Shown here piece by piece: positions 6,924-14,911 of a stretch of 41,314 nt of DNA (within the stretch, counting starts at the first letter, position 1; every line of letters begins with the position of its first letter). This stretch comes from Minisyncoccota bacterium. GTDB lineage: Bacteria; Patescibacteriota; Minisyncoccia; Moranbacterales; UBA2206. The translations under genes were made by a program, and so were the position numbers. The stretch covers positions 1 through 41,314 of the forward strand of contig JARLIA010000003.1 of assembly GCA_031291955.1 (NCBI GenBank), written 5' to 3'. The notes beneath the pieces are model-generated. The model did no database searches. It was not told the origin of the DNA and worked only from the letters and a program-made list of their open reading frames with translations.

Positions 6924-8480
6924 TTATATCTTTTCCAAAGCATCTTTGATTCTTTTCAAACTTTTATCTTTTCCCAAAACCCAAGCCGCTTCAAACGGCG
7001 AAGGAGATTTTTTCTCGCCGGTGAGCGCCGCCCGCAGCGGCCAGAGCAGACGGCCGCGATCGGGTTTTCCATCCGCGTTTGAATATTTTTCCGCCGCCGC
7101 CATCAGGTTTTTCTCCAGATTTTCCCGCGTCCAATTTTCGTGCGTTATATTTTCCATTATTTTCCCAGACGCGTCAAGAGACTCCCGGATTTTCTCATCC
7201 TCAAGCCCTTTCCAGCGCAGGAGTTCTTTGTCGTAATCGATGTCGGTGAAGAAAAATCCATTCCCCTCCCCCACCTCGGACAATTTTTGCAAACGCTCGC
7301 GCTCAACCGTCAAAACTTTTTTCATGTATTCTTCTGTCTTTTTATCTTCGCTCGCATTAGTATAAAAATCTTTTTGTTCGAAAAATTCTTTTGCCCGTTG
7401 ATATAAATCATCAAGCGATATCTTTTTTATCCACTGCGAATTTATCCAATCCAGTTTTTTGATGTCAAAAACCGCGCCGCCTTTGTGGACATGGGAAAAA
7501 TCGAATTTATCAACTAATTCGTCGAGCGTAAAAATTTCCTGCGTCTCGCCCGAGCCAGGATTCCAACCCAAGAGTGCCACAAAATTTATGATAGCTTCTT
7601 TCAAATATCCTTTTTTGATATAATCTTCCACTGCCACGTCGCCCTGGCGCTTGGATAATTTAGAGCGGTCAAGATTCAAAAGTAGTGGCAAATGGGCAAA
7701 CTTTGGCGCTTCCCAGCCAAAATATCGGTACAACAGCAAATGTTTCGGCGTGCTAGACAGCCATTCTTCGCCCCGAATGACATGGGTGATTTTCATATCG
7801 TAATCGTCTATGACATTGGCCAGATGATAGGTCGGAAAGCCGTCCGATTTCATCAGCACCTGGTCGTCAACAAGATTGGTGTCGAATTTCACAATGCCTC
7901 GCACCATATCTTCAAATTCAATCGTTTCATTTTCCGGAATCTTGAGACGGATCACATACGGACAATTTTCTTTTAATTTCTCATTCACTTCCTCTGGAGA
8001 TATATTCCGCAAACAATAGCGGTCATACATCGGAGGTTTTTTGTCGGCCGCTTGTTGGTTCCGCAATTCCTCCAATCTTTCCGGTCCGCAAAAACAATAG
8101 TAGGCGTGCCCGTCGGCAACCAATTGCTCGGCGTATTTTTTATAAATTTCCAACTTTTCCGATTGGATATATGGTCCATACTCCCCTGCTTCGAAAATAT
8201 TTTTATAATTCTTGGACACGTAAACCGGAATCTTGTCATCTTTGATTTCTGCCGTCTGAAAAACGCCTTCGTCCCAGCCCAAACCGCACCAGCCTAACGA
8301 TTTTATCAAATTTTCCACCGCCCCTTCAACAAATCTTTTCTGATCGGTGTCTTCAATTTTCAACACAAAATCTCCGCCGGTGTGTCTGGCGTAAAGGTAA
8401 TCATAAAGGGCTGTCCTCAAGCTTCCGATATGCACAAACCCCGTCGGCGACGGCGCGAATCTGACGCGTGTTTTATTCAT
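6924..8480 (-). CDS. gltX: Glutamate--tRNA ligase
   Basis: This class I synthetase charges tRNA-Glu, and tRNA-Gln if it is non-discriminating, as is common in bacteria lacking GlnRS. The 518-residue protein has the HIGH-type motif in RFAPSPTGFVHIGSLRTALY and the KMSKS-type motif KLSKRQGDVAVEDY. Further family blocks are KIEDTDQKRF, DGFPTYHLANVIDD and HVIRGEEWLSSTPKH. The start overlaps the end of maf by 4 nt, so the two are translationally coupled. No glnS or gat genes are in the window. Confidence 0.97.
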   Translation of the reverse strand: MNKTRVRFAPSPTGFVHIGSLRTALYDYLYARHTGGDFVLKIEDTDQKRFVEGAVENLIKSLGWCGLGWDEGVFQTAEIKDDKIPVYVSKNYKNIFEAGEYGPYIQSEKLEIYKKYAEQLVADGHAYYCFCGPERLEELRNQQAADKKPPMYDRYCLRNISPEEVNEKLKENCPYVIRLKIPENETIEFEDMVRGIVKFDTNLVDDQVLMKSDGFPTYHLANVIDDYDMKITHVIRGEEWLSSTPKHLLLYRYFGWEAPKFAHLPLLLNLDRSKLSKRQGDVAVEDYIKKGYLKEAIINFVALLGWNPGSGETQEIFTLDELVDKFDFSHVHKGGAVFDIKKLDWINSQWIKKISLDDLYQRAKEFFEQKDFYTNASEDKKTEEYMKKVLTVERERLQKLSEVGEGNGFFFTDIDYDKELLRWKGLEDEKIRESLDASGKIMENITHENWTRENLEKNLMAAAEKYSNADGKPDRGRLLWPLRAALTGEKKSPSPFEAAWVLGKDKSLKRIKDALEKI

Positions 8481-9061
8481 GGTTTTAATGCGTTAACTCC
8501 TAATTTTTTTAGCTCGACAAAAATCTTATTAAGCGGCAGGCCGATCACGGAATAAAAATCTCCCTCAACTTTTTCAATCAGTACCGCGGCGCGATGCATG
8601 AGGCCATATGCTCCGGCCTTGTCCGTTGGTTCGCCTGTCGCGACATAATCATCGATTTCTTCTTCGGTCAAATCGCGAAAAGTCACTCTTGCCTCGCCAT
8701 AATCATTGATGATTGTTCCTGTTTTTGTATCAATAATCGCAAATCCGGTAACAATATTATGCGTCTTGCCGGAAAAGTCGCTCAATATTTTTTTCGCATC
8801 CTCGACATTTTTCGGTTTTCCAATAAACTTTCCGTTGAAAAAAACAAAGGTATCCGAGCCAATGACAATTTCATTATTATAATGCTTTGCCACATCTTGC
8901 GCTTTTCCCAATGCTAAAAATTTTACAAGTTCATATGGATCATCGAGCGCATTCATATCTTCTTCATACTCGCTTTCTCGCACGTCAAAATCCAGCCCGA
9001 TTTGTTCAAGCAAGGACTTTCTCCTTTCAGATTTTGAAGCTAAAATTATTTTTCTTTGCAT
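8477..9061 (-). CDS. maf: Maf-like nucleoside triphosphate pyrophosphatase
   Basis: The 194-residue protein starts RKIILASKSERRKSLLEQIG, the Maf signature loop. It has VIGSDTFVFFNGKFIGKP, GKTHNIVTGFAI and the C-terminal KVEGDFYSVIGLPL, all typical. Maf proteins hydrolyse non-canonical or pyrimidine NTPs to monophosphates and are linked to division arrest in some bacteria. It overlaps the upstream WecG-type gene by 16 nt and the downstream gltX by 4 nt, so they form one operon. Confidence 0.93.
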   Translation of the reverse strand: MQRKIILASKSERRKSLLEQIGLDFDVRESEYEEDMNALDDPYELVKFLALGKAQDVAKHYNNEIVIGSDTFVFFNGKFIGKPKNVEDAKKILSDFSGKTHNIVTGFAIIDTKTGTIINDYGEARVTFRDLTEEEIDDYVATGEPTDKAGAYGLMHRAAVLIEKVEGDFYSVIGLPLNKIFVELKKLGVNALKP

Positions 9062-9777
9062 AAAATTACTTTCACTGGAAAAACTATCACGGCGTTAAAA
9101 ATTCTTTTTATTCTCCAGGGTTGAAGAATCAATCGCCAGAGCCACTCCAGTCCCAGTCGACGCAAAAACAACGGGGCGCGCTTCGCTTTTCCCGTGAGAA
9201 AATCGAAAGCGCCGCCGACGCCCATTGATAGTCTGATTGTATCACTTTTTACGCTATTGATAAAGAGCTCTTGATGCGGCGCGCCGAAATTGCAAAAAAG
9301 TATCTGGTATTTGGTATCTGGTATTTGGTATAAAGAATCAGCTTTATTTAAATCCGCGCCGGATATATCTAATTTTGGGTGGATTTTCAAAATCGCTTCG
9401 CGGGTTTCGAGCCAGGTGGAAAGCCCGTCTTTATTGGCAGCCAGAAAAACGGAAAGATTGTTTTTCTCGGCCATTTTCATTATTTCCAGCATCAGATCCA
9501 CGCCGGCCATCCGGCATTTCAGGCGTTTTCCATAGCGCCAAAAAGCGAACCGAATTCCCATTCCGTCCGCGACATTAAGATCGCAGGAATTTAATATTTC
9601 CCGAAATTTATCATTCCTTTCCGCTTCCAAAATGAATTCCGGATTGACAGTCGCGATCTGATAAAGTTTAGACTCACCTAAAAAACTTTCCGCTTTCGCC
9701 AAAATCTCCAATCTGCTCAAATTATCAACTTTCACCCCGAGAATATTTTTTCTCGAATCTTCATCTAACATGTCCAT
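9046..9777 (-). CDS. WecG/TagA/CpsF-family (GT26) glycosyltransferase with heptamer insert
   Basis: The family transfers sugars such as ManNAcA or ManNAc to lipid-linked intermediates at the inner face of the membrane. Visible signatures are QIATVNPEFILEAERN, NVADGMGIRFAFW, LFCNFGAPHQELFI and MGVGGAFDFLTGKAKRAPL. Between the last sugar-nucleotide blocks the protein carries LYQIPDTKYQI, encoded by a four-copy heptamer array (9301-9328), in a spot where relatives have a short loop. ATG 9777 is used; ATG 9771 (MLDEDS) is an alternative. A TATAAC at 9788 to 9783 lies 6 nt before ATG 9777, so a leaderless internal transcript is possible. Confidence 0.88.
   Translation of the reverse strand: MDMLDEDSRKNILGVKVDNLSRLEILAKAESFLGESKLYQIATVNPEFILEAERNDKFREILNSCDLNVADGMGIRFAFWRYGKRLKCRMAGVDLMLEIMKMAEKNNLSVFLAANKDGLSTWLETREAILKIHPKLDISGADLNKADSLYQIPDTKYQILFCNFGAPHQELFINSVKSDTIRLSMGVGGAFDFLTGKAKRAPLFLRRLGLEWLWRLILQPWRIKRIFNAVIVFPVKVILCKEK
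9301..9328. repeat. Tandem heptamer array inside the GT26 gene, 4 copies
   Basis: Four units alternate TATCTGG and TATTTGG (28 nt). It is translated within the gene on the minus strand. Because 7 is not a multiple of 3, loss or gain of one unit would shift the frame. Confidence 0.85.
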
Positions 9778-9798
9778 ATGTGGTTATATGGAAAGATA

Positions 9799-10341
9799 TT
9801 ATTTTAGCGTGCAGGATTCCAAAATGGCATATTCCTGACCCTTGGCTCCGAAGTCACTGGCCATAATTTCGACCGATTCGACAGGAAGAGTCAGCGGAAA
9901 TTTTTCCGAGATAGTTGGTTTATTCTCCAAAGCTTCCCATTTATATTTTCGGCCTCGGCCCAAAGTAATGTGCGGACGAAAAGTTTTTTTGGGCGCGCTG
10001 GATATTTCTAAACTTTCTTCGATGCCATTCACCAAGTTTTTAAGTTCTTCGCTGGCCGAGCCGGTGAGTGCCACCATTCGCGGAGTCTCTGCTGACGGAA
10101 AAAGTTCGATCCGGTCAAATTCCAAGTCAAAAATATCGCTTTTCTCAGCGGTCTCTCTTACTCGCGCGCAAATGCCTGGGACATCGTCTTCTGCGACATA
10201 ACCCAAAAACACCAATGTCACGTGTAAATTGGCTTCCGGCGTCCATTTGACCGGCAAAGATTGCCACTTTTCGACGGCTCTCTCCAGTCTTTTTCGGATT
10301 TTGTCAGGGATATTGATGCTGATAAAAATTTTGCGTTTCAT
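9799..10341 (-). CDS. thpR: RNA 2',3'-cyclic phosphodiesterase (2'-5' RNA ligase family)
   Basis: The 180-residue protein shows the two HxT motifs of the 2H phosphoesterase superfamily, HVTLVFLGYV (about residue 40) and HITLGRGRKY (about 125), with the usual start RKIFISINIP. The family opens 2',3'-cyclic phosphates on RNA; its physiological role in bacteria is poorly known. It is the first gene of the minus-strand run that continues with the GT26 gene, maf and gltX, with 21 nt to the next gene. No Shine-Dalgarno site is present. Confidence 0.93.
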   Translation of the reverse strand: MKRKIFISINIPDKIRKRLERAVEKWQSLPVKWTPEANLHVTLVFLGYVAEDDVPGICARVRETAEKSDIFDLEFDRIELFPSAETPRMVALTGSASEELKNLVNGIEESLEISSAPKKTFRPHITLGRGRKYKWEALENKPTISEKFPLTLPVESVEIMASDFGAKGQEYAILESCTLK

Positions 10342-10348
10342 GTAAATA

Positions 10349-10377
10349 ATAGTAACTTATATACAATAATTAAGCAA
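10349..10377 (-). promoter_or_regulatory. Candidate thpR promoter
   Basis: TTGCTT (10377 to 10372), 17 bp, then TACTAT (10354 to 10349) on the minus strand. The thpR ATG is 8 nt past the -10, again predicting a leaderless mRNA. The match is moderate (4/6 at each hexamer). Confidence 0.4.
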
Positions 10378-10382
10378 AAGAA

Positions 10383-10410
10383 AAAGCGAAGGATCCTTTG
10401 ATTCCTCCGC
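10383..10410 (-). terminator. Terminator of the 43-residue membrane protein gene
   Basis: Minus-strand GCGGAGGA (10410 to 10403) pairs with TCCTTCGC (10393 to 10386), one G-U pair, followed by TTTTTCTTTT. A second perfect 7-bp hairpin with a 4-nt loop (10418-10435) lies between the stop codon and this terminator. Confidence 0.75.
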
Positions 10411-10438
10411 TCGCGTTACTTGGACATATCCAAGTTGG

Positions 10439-10570
10439 CTAAAACAGTTTTCCTCCGAAAAACTTTCCAACCCTAGATTTTGGACGTTTCTTGATATAAA
10501 CAAAAAGACCAATCCAAAACACGGCTACCACTAAGACCGGAAATATTACCCGAAAAAAGAACTCCCTCAC
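10439..10570 (-). CDS. Small single-pass membrane protein, 43 residues, GTG start
   Basis: A small gene starting with GTG at 10570 and ending with TAG at 10441-10439. A perfect AGGAGG (10583 to 10578) sits 7 nt upstream of the GTG, which fixes the start. The translation begins MREFFFRVIFPVLVVAVFWI and continues GLFVYIKKRPKSRVGKFFGG before KLF. This is one hydrophobic helix followed by a basic tail, which by the positive-inside rule would face the cytoplasm. It has its own terminator (10383-10410). I know no family for it. The consensus Shine-Dalgarno site is striking because nearly all neighbours lack one. Confidence 0.75.
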   Translation of the reverse strand: MREFFFRVIFPVLVVAVFWIGLFVYIKKRPKSRVGKFFGGKLF

Positions 10571-10602
10571 GACACACCCTCCTTTCGCTTAGGTTCTCGT
10601 CT

Positions 10603-10611
10603 TGGTATAAT
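10603..10611 (+). promoter_or_regulatory. Extended -10 of priA, leaderless
   Basis: TGGTATAAT, a perfect extended -10, ends 8 nt before the A of ATG 10619. The ATG at 10610 overlaps the -10 itself and so cannot be the start. Confidence 0.65.
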
Positions 10612-10618
10612 GGTATCA

Positions 10619-12622
10619 ATGAAAGCTAAAAATAACAAATTTATTATTGACATTGTGCCGTTGACCCGAATTTCACTGACGCACAATCAGTCTTTTTCCT
10701 ATTTGTCCGATACGTCATTATCGGCCGGCACTTTGATAACTATCCCCTTCTCCGGACGAAAAATCGAGGGAATCGTACTCGGCGCGAAAAAAGATTTCCC
10801 AAGAATTGGAAACATTGAACTGAAGAAAATTGAGAAAGTCTTTGAAGAAAATTTTCTCACCGCAAAGCAGTTGGAACTGGCTGAGTTTATTTCGGACTAT
10901 TACCTCTCTCCGCTCGGGATCGTTCTCAAAAATTTCGTGCCGGCGCGGACGAAGGCGCGAAACGCGAAACGCGAAACGCGAAACGTAAATACGAAAAAAA
11001 TAATTTTAACAAAACACCAGAAAATAGCGGCTAAGAAAATAACAAGCGCTCCACGCTCCACGCTCCACGCTCCACGATTTCTCCTCTTTGGTCCGTCCGG
11101 CTCGGGGAAAACGGAAGTCTACATTCATTCCATTTTGAAATTAAGAGAAAAAGATCCTGATTTTCAATTCTTAATCTTGCTGCCTGAGAAAACACTCACC
11201 CCGCAAGCCGTCGAACGCTACGGAAATTATTTTAAAACGGAAGAAATCGCGGTCCTCTCCAGTAATATATCTAGAGGACGCTTCTATTCCGATTGGAAGA
11301 GAGTCCAATCAGGCGAAGTAAAGCTCGTGATAGCCACTCGCAAAGGGGTTTTTGCCCCTTACAAAAAATTGGGACTGATTGTGATTGATGAAGAGCAGGA
11401 TATATCGTACAAGAATTGGGATATGAATCCGCGCTATGACGCCCGGACAGCGGCCGAGAAATTGGCGGGGTTGCATAGTTGTCCGATTGTGCGAGGAACA
11501 GCCACGCCGTCGATCGAAAGTTTTTATCGCGCAAAAAATAAAGAGTTTGAATTACTGGAATTACCTCCGCTTCCTTCTCCCCAATCCTCTCCCGAGTACA
11601 AGAGAGGGAGTAGCGTTGAAGTGGTGGACATGAAAAAGGAAAGATGGGAGAAGAATTATTCCTGCGTCAGCAAAAAACTCAAATCAGAAATCGCCTACGC
11701 TTTGAAATATCAACAACAAACGATCCTATTCATAAATCGCCAAGGCATGAGCAGTTTTTCGGTTTGTGAGAATTGTAAGACTGTTTTGAAGTGTCCTCGA
11801 TGCGATCGGGCTTTGGTTTATGACGCGTCTGGAAACTATCGCTGCACTCATTGCACCTACAAGACCTCCATTACGCCACAGTGCCCGAAATGCCACGGCC
11901 TGGTTTTTAAAAACGTGGGATTGGGCACGCAAAAAGTGGAAAAGGAAGTTCAAAATCTTTTTCCCGGCGCGCGCTTGGCGCGTCTCGACAGCCAGGCCAT
12001 CAAAAAGTCCGGCACACAGGAAAAAATTTACAAAGATTTTTCCGCCGGCCTAATTGACATTCTGATCGGCACGCAAATGATCACCAAGGGTTGGGATTTG
12101 CCGAATGTGGCTCTGGTTGGTATAATAGACACGGATAATATACTAACGCAACCTGATTTTACGGCGGCTGAAAAATTCTACCAAAACATCGTCCAGATCG
12201 CCGGCCGTGCCGGACGACCGGGGGCTAAATTTCCCGGAACGGTCATCATTCAAACCTTTCAGCCGGAAAACAAATTGGTAAGAATGGCGGCTGAAAAAGA
12301 CTTTGAGTCGTTTTTTTCCCGCGAAGCCGAAGAGAGAAAAACGCTCGCCTACCCTCCGTTCGGAAGAATCGTAAAATTGGTTTTCCAGGACTACAGCCCC
12401 AAAAAAACGGAAAGCGAAACGAAACGCGCTTATGAAATCCTGAAAAATATCCCGGATATCTCCGTCACCGAACCGGAAAACGCTTTTGTTCCAAAAATTC
12501 GCGGCCGCGATCGAAAACAGCTGGTTGTGAAATTCAAAGATAAAATGCCCGCGGAACTGAAGAAGGAATTAAGAAAACTGGGACCAGGCTGGATTATTGA
12601 CGTGGATCCGGTGTCATTTTAA
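10619..12622 (+). CDS. priA: Primosomal protein N' (PriA helicase)
   Basis: PriA reloads the replisome at stalled forks. The 667-residue protein has the N-terminal DNA-binding region, Walker A GPSGSGKTEVY and a DEEQD box (E. coli has DEEHD). The zinc-binding cysteines lie in CENCKTVLKCPRCD, CTHC and CPKC, followed by helicase motifs such as IGTQMITKGWDLPNV and QIAGRAGRPG. Start ATG 10619 is chosen because ATG 10610 lies in the -10. Two four-copy heptamer arrays are translated in frame just before Walker A, giving basic low-complexity stretches (KARNAKRETRN and SAPRSTLHAPR). A Pro/Ser-rich stretch (LPSPQSSPEYKRGSS) is a third insert-like segment. First gene of an apparent priA-def-fmt-rhodanese run. 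Confidence 0.95.
   Translation: MKAKNNKFIIDIVPLTRISLTHNQSFSYLSDTSLSAGTLITIPFSGRKIEGIVLGAKKDFPRIGNIELKKIEKVFEENFLTAKQLELAEFISDYYLSPLGIVLKNFVPARTKARNAKRETRNVNTKKIILTKHQKIAAKKITSAPRSTLHAPRFLLFGPSGSGKTEVYIHSILKLREKDPDFQFLILLPEKTLTPQAVERYGNYFKTEEIAVLSSNISRGRFYSDWKRVQSGEVKLVIATRKGVFAPYKKLGLIVIDEEQDISYKNWDMNPRYDARTAAEKLAGLHSCPIVRGTATPSIESFYRAKNKEFELLELPPLPSPQSSPEYKRGSSVEVVDMKKERWEKNYSCVSKKLKSEIAYALKYQQQTILFINRQGMSSFSVCENCKTVLKCPRCDRALVYDASGNYRCTHCTYKTSITPQCPKCHGLVFKNVGLGTQKVEKEVQNLFPGARLARLDSQAIKKSGTQEKIYKDFSAGLIDILIGTQMITKGWDLPNVALVGIIDTDNILTQPDFTAAEKFYQNIVQIAGRAGRPGAKFPGTVIIQTFQPENKLVRMAAEKDFESFFSREAEERKTLAYPPFGRIVKLVFQDYSPKKTESETKRAYEILKNIPDISVTEPENAFVPKIRGRDRKQLVVKFKDKMPAELKKELRKLGPGWIIDVDPVSF
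10957..10984. repeat. Tandem heptamer GCGAAAC, 4 perfect copies, in priA
   Basis: 28 nt, perfectly repeated, inside the priA coding region between the DNA-binding and helicase parts. Confidence 0.9.
11047..11074. repeat. Tandem heptamer CGCTCCA, 4 perfect copies, in priA
   Basis: 28 nt, perfectly repeated, 62 nt downstream of the first priA array and about 25 nt before the Walker A codons. Confidence 0.9.
11586..11607. repeat. Short inverted repeat in priA
   Basis: CCTCTC (11586-11591) pairs with GAGAGG (11602-11607). It lies within a Pro/Ser-rich stretch between the helicase DEEQD region and the zinc-binding region, where a linker insertion would be tolerated. Confidence 0.4.
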
Positions 12623-12666
12623 CATTTTAGCAATGTGTTAAAATGTTAATATGCTAACATGCTAAC
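12617..12666. repeat. Octamer array and hairpin abutting the def start
   Basis: CATTTTAACA (12616-12625) is the exact complement of TGTTAAAATG (12636-12645). From 12635 on, four 8-nt units follow: GTGTTAAA, ATGTTAAT, ATGCTAAC, ATGCTAAC. The next unit supplies the def ATG at 12667. An extended -10 (TGCTAACAT, 12652-12660) within the array ends 7 nt before that ATG. Confidence 0.7.
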
Positions 12667-13107
12667 ATGATTCTCCCGATCATTACCTATCCCAACGACA
12701 TCCTGCGCAAAAAAGGCGCGCGAGTGAAAGACCCGAAAAGTTCCGAGACAAGGGAGCTGATTTTTGATATGCTGGAAACAATGGAATACAGCGGCAATGC
12801 CCTGGGACTGGCCGCTCCGCAAATAGGACAGTCAGTCCGTCTTTGTATCATCAAGCTCGACGGCAAAACACACATCCTCATTAATCCGAAAATTACCTAC
12901 AAATCCTGGAAAAAAGACACTGGCGAAGAAGGTTGTCTTTCCTTCCCCGGTAAGTTTATTCCCGTCAAGAGACACAAGAAAGTAACCGTCAAGGCCGTAG
13001 ACAAAGACGGAGAAAATGTCACTATCAAGGCTGATGGCCTGTTCTCACGCGCCCTCCAACATGAAATTGACCACCTGGACGGGGTTTTGTATATTGATAG
13101 AAAATAA
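12667..13107 (+). CDS. def: Peptide deformylase
   Basis: This metalloenzyme removes the formyl group from nascent N-terminal Met. The 146-residue protein has all three family motifs: GNALGLAAPQIG, EEGCLSFPG (metal Cys) and QHEIDHLDGVLYID (two metal His and catalytic Glu). It lies 44 nt after priA and 9 nt before fmt, the classic def-fmt pair. No Shine-Dalgarno site; the start codon directly follows an octamer array that contains an extended -10 at the spacing for leaderless transcription. Confidence 0.97.
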   Translation: MILPIITYPNDILRKKGARVKDPKSSETRELIFDMLETMEYSGNALGLAAPQIGQSVRLCIIKLDGKTHILINPKITYKSWKKDTGEEGCLSFPGKFIPVKRHKKVTVKAVDKDGENVTIKADGLFSRALQHEIDHLDGVLYIDRK

Positions 13108-13116
13108 GCAACTAAA

Positions 13117-14082
13117 ATGGCAAAAGATCCAATCAAACTCCGCACTGTTTTTATGGGAACGTCGAATTTCGCGGCGGTCATCTTGGAAGATTTGCTCGGC
13201 GCCGGTTATAATATTGTTTCAGTCTATACTCAAGAAGACAAAAAAATCGGACGCAAACAAGAATTGCAAAAATCAGCCGTGAAAATGGTGGCGGAAAACA
13301 ACAAACTGGCCGTTTTTGAGCCAAAAAAATTCGATGCCGAAATCATCGCAGAACTCAAGTGGCAAAAACCGGATCTGATCATTGTGGCCGCTTATGGAAA
13401 AATATTGCCCCAGGAAGTTTTGGACATTCCGGGATTTGGAGCGCTCTGCGTCCACCCTTCGCTTCTCCCCAAATTCCGCGGGCCCTCCCCGATCCAAAAC
13501 GCGCTTCTTGAAAATGAGAAAGAGACCGGCAGCACGATCATTTTCATGAACGCCGGGATTGACTCGGGCGATATTCTGGCTCAAAGAAAAACAATCATCG
13601 AAGAAAATGAAATTTATCCCGGATTGCTTTCCAAATTGGCGGAACTGTCATCCGATCTGATGCTTGAAACTCTGCCGCTTTGGGTCGAACAGAAAATCAA
13701 TCCCCAGAAGCAGATCGACGATCAAGCTACCTACTGTCAACTGATTGAAAGATCCGATGGCCAAATCGTTTGGGCAAATGACGCCATTTCTATTCATAAC
13801 CAGTACCGGGCGTTTTTCTTGTGGCCGGGAATATTCACTTTTTGGGAAAAAGATGGTCTTAATCTGCGTTTGAAACTTTCCAAAATTTCTCTCGATCCCC
13901 TAAGTAGCGCGGATGACAACCGGAAATTTGGACAAGTTTTTAAACTGGAAGACAGGGTTGCCGTCCAGACTTCCATGGGCGCTATCATCCTGGAGGAAAT
14001 TCAATTGGAAGGCAAAAACAATCTGCGGATTGCGGAATTTGTGACCGGCTATCCGGAGTTTATCGGCAGTATTCTAAAATAA
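13117..14082 (+). CDS. fmt: Methionyl-tRNA formyltransferase
   Basis: It formylates initiator Met-tRNA using 10-formyl-THF. The 321-residue protein has TVFMGTSNFAAVILEDLL, DLIIVAAYGKILPQEVL and the signature HPSLLPKFRGPSPIQNAL. STIIFMNAGIDSGDILAQ holds the catalytic Asp. A C-terminal tRNA-binding domain completes it. It is paired with def upstream. The next gene starts 2 nt after its stop, so the run continues as an operon. Confidence 0.96.
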   Translation: MAKDPIKLRTVFMGTSNFAAVILEDLLGAGYNIVSVYTQEDKKIGRKQELQKSAVKMVAENNKLAVFEPKKFDAEIIAELKWQKPDLIIVAAYGKILPQEVLDIPGFGALCVHPSLLPKFRGPSPIQNALLENEKETGSTIIFMNAGIDSGDILAQRKTIIEENEIYPGLLSKLAELSSDLMLETLPLWVEQKINPQKQIDDQATYCQLIERSDGQIVWANDAISIHNQYRAFFLWPGIFTFWEKDGLNLRLKLSKISLDPLSSADDNRKFGQVFKLEDRVAVQTSMGAIILEEIQLEGKNNLRIAEFVTGYPEFIGSILK

Positions 14083-14084
14083 CA

Positions 14085-14906
14085 ATGGAAAATAAAAATA
14101 ACCAATCCAAAAAAAATACTTGGGCAGCCGGCATCGGATTTGCTTTGATATTGCTGGCGATTTTCGCGAGCCTGGGACGATCATATTTTTCAAAAATTAT
14201 GAATAGTCCCAAAGCCGCTCCTCCTTCCCAAAATTCGTCCGAATATAAAAGCCTTTCTGTCCAAGCTTTGTTTGCCAAAACCCAAAGCAGCCAAGCGCCC
14301 GCGATGTTGGACGTCCGCGACCCCGATCCCTTCGCTGCCGAACATATCATTGATTCAAAAAATATCGGCCAGCAAGAACTAAGCGACATTTTGTCTTCTT
14401 CCGACAAAAACAAGTCCTACTGCTTGATTGATGACCTTGGCCCCTCCCCGATAGAAACAAAGGTGATGGACGCCTTCTCCCAGGCCGGCTTCAAGAACGT
14501 AAGTTATCTCAAAGGCGGACTCACCGAATGGAAAAATGAGCTTGATCCGACGATAACAGCCGGCGACCCCTATTCCTTCACTGATCAAGCCAAGGTCAAT
14601 TATATCTCCAGCGATGACCTGAAAAAAATAATGGCCGGTGAAAATGATCTCTACATCATTGATGTCCGGACTGCCGCAGAATTCGCGACTGGCCATATGC
14701 CGGGAGCAGTGAATATAACCCTTGCCGACCTGGAGGCCAAGCGCGGCCAGATTCCGCTCGGCAAAAAAATCATCCTCTACGACAACGACAGCATCTGGGC
14801 TTTCCAAGGCGCGGTGCGTTTGTTTGATATGGGCACTCTCAATGTCTTCGCCCTCTCGGACGGATACAACACTTGGACACAAAAAGGCTACCCAGTAACG
14901 AAATAA
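14085..14906 (+). CDS. Membrane-anchored tandem rhodanese-like protein
   Basis: One N-terminal membrane segment (AAGIGFALILLAIFASLG) is followed by two rhodanese folds. The first reads PAMLDVRDPDPFAAEHIIDS, and the second LYIIDVRTAAEFATGHMPGA and later GYNTWTQKGYPV. The second domain has ILYDNDSIWAFQGA where a catalytic Cys loop would be, so it lacks the sulfur-carrying Cys. The first has a Cys (SYCLIDDLG), but it appears to lie in the strand rather than the loop. It is therefore probably a binding rather than sulfurtransferase protein, facing outward. It follows fmt by 2 nt and ends at a strong terminator. Confidence 0.85.
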   Translation: MENKNNQSKKNTWAAGIGFALILLAIFASLGRSYFSKIMNSPKAAPPSQNSSEYKSLSVQALFAKTQSSQAPAMLDVRDPDPFAAEHIIDSKNIGQQELSDILSSSDKNKSYCLIDDLGPSPIETKVMDAFSQAGFKNVSYLKGGLTEWKNELDPTITAGDPYSFTDQAKVNYISSDDLKKIMAGENDLYIIDVRTAAEFATGHMPGAVNITLADLEAKRGQIPLGKKIILYDNDSIWAFQGAVRLFDMGTLNVFALSDGYNTWTQKGYPVTK

Positions 14907-14911
14907 AAAAG

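Noticed and set aside
11341-11360. AAGGGG/CCCCTT inverted repeat in priA
   Set aside because: It encodes KGVFAPYKK, which matches the native PriA block before the DEEQD box, so it is not an insert.
12616-12645. AT hairpin after priA as an intrinsic terminator
   Set aside because: The stem has almost no G-C pairs and no T-run follows; it fits the octamer repeat family better.
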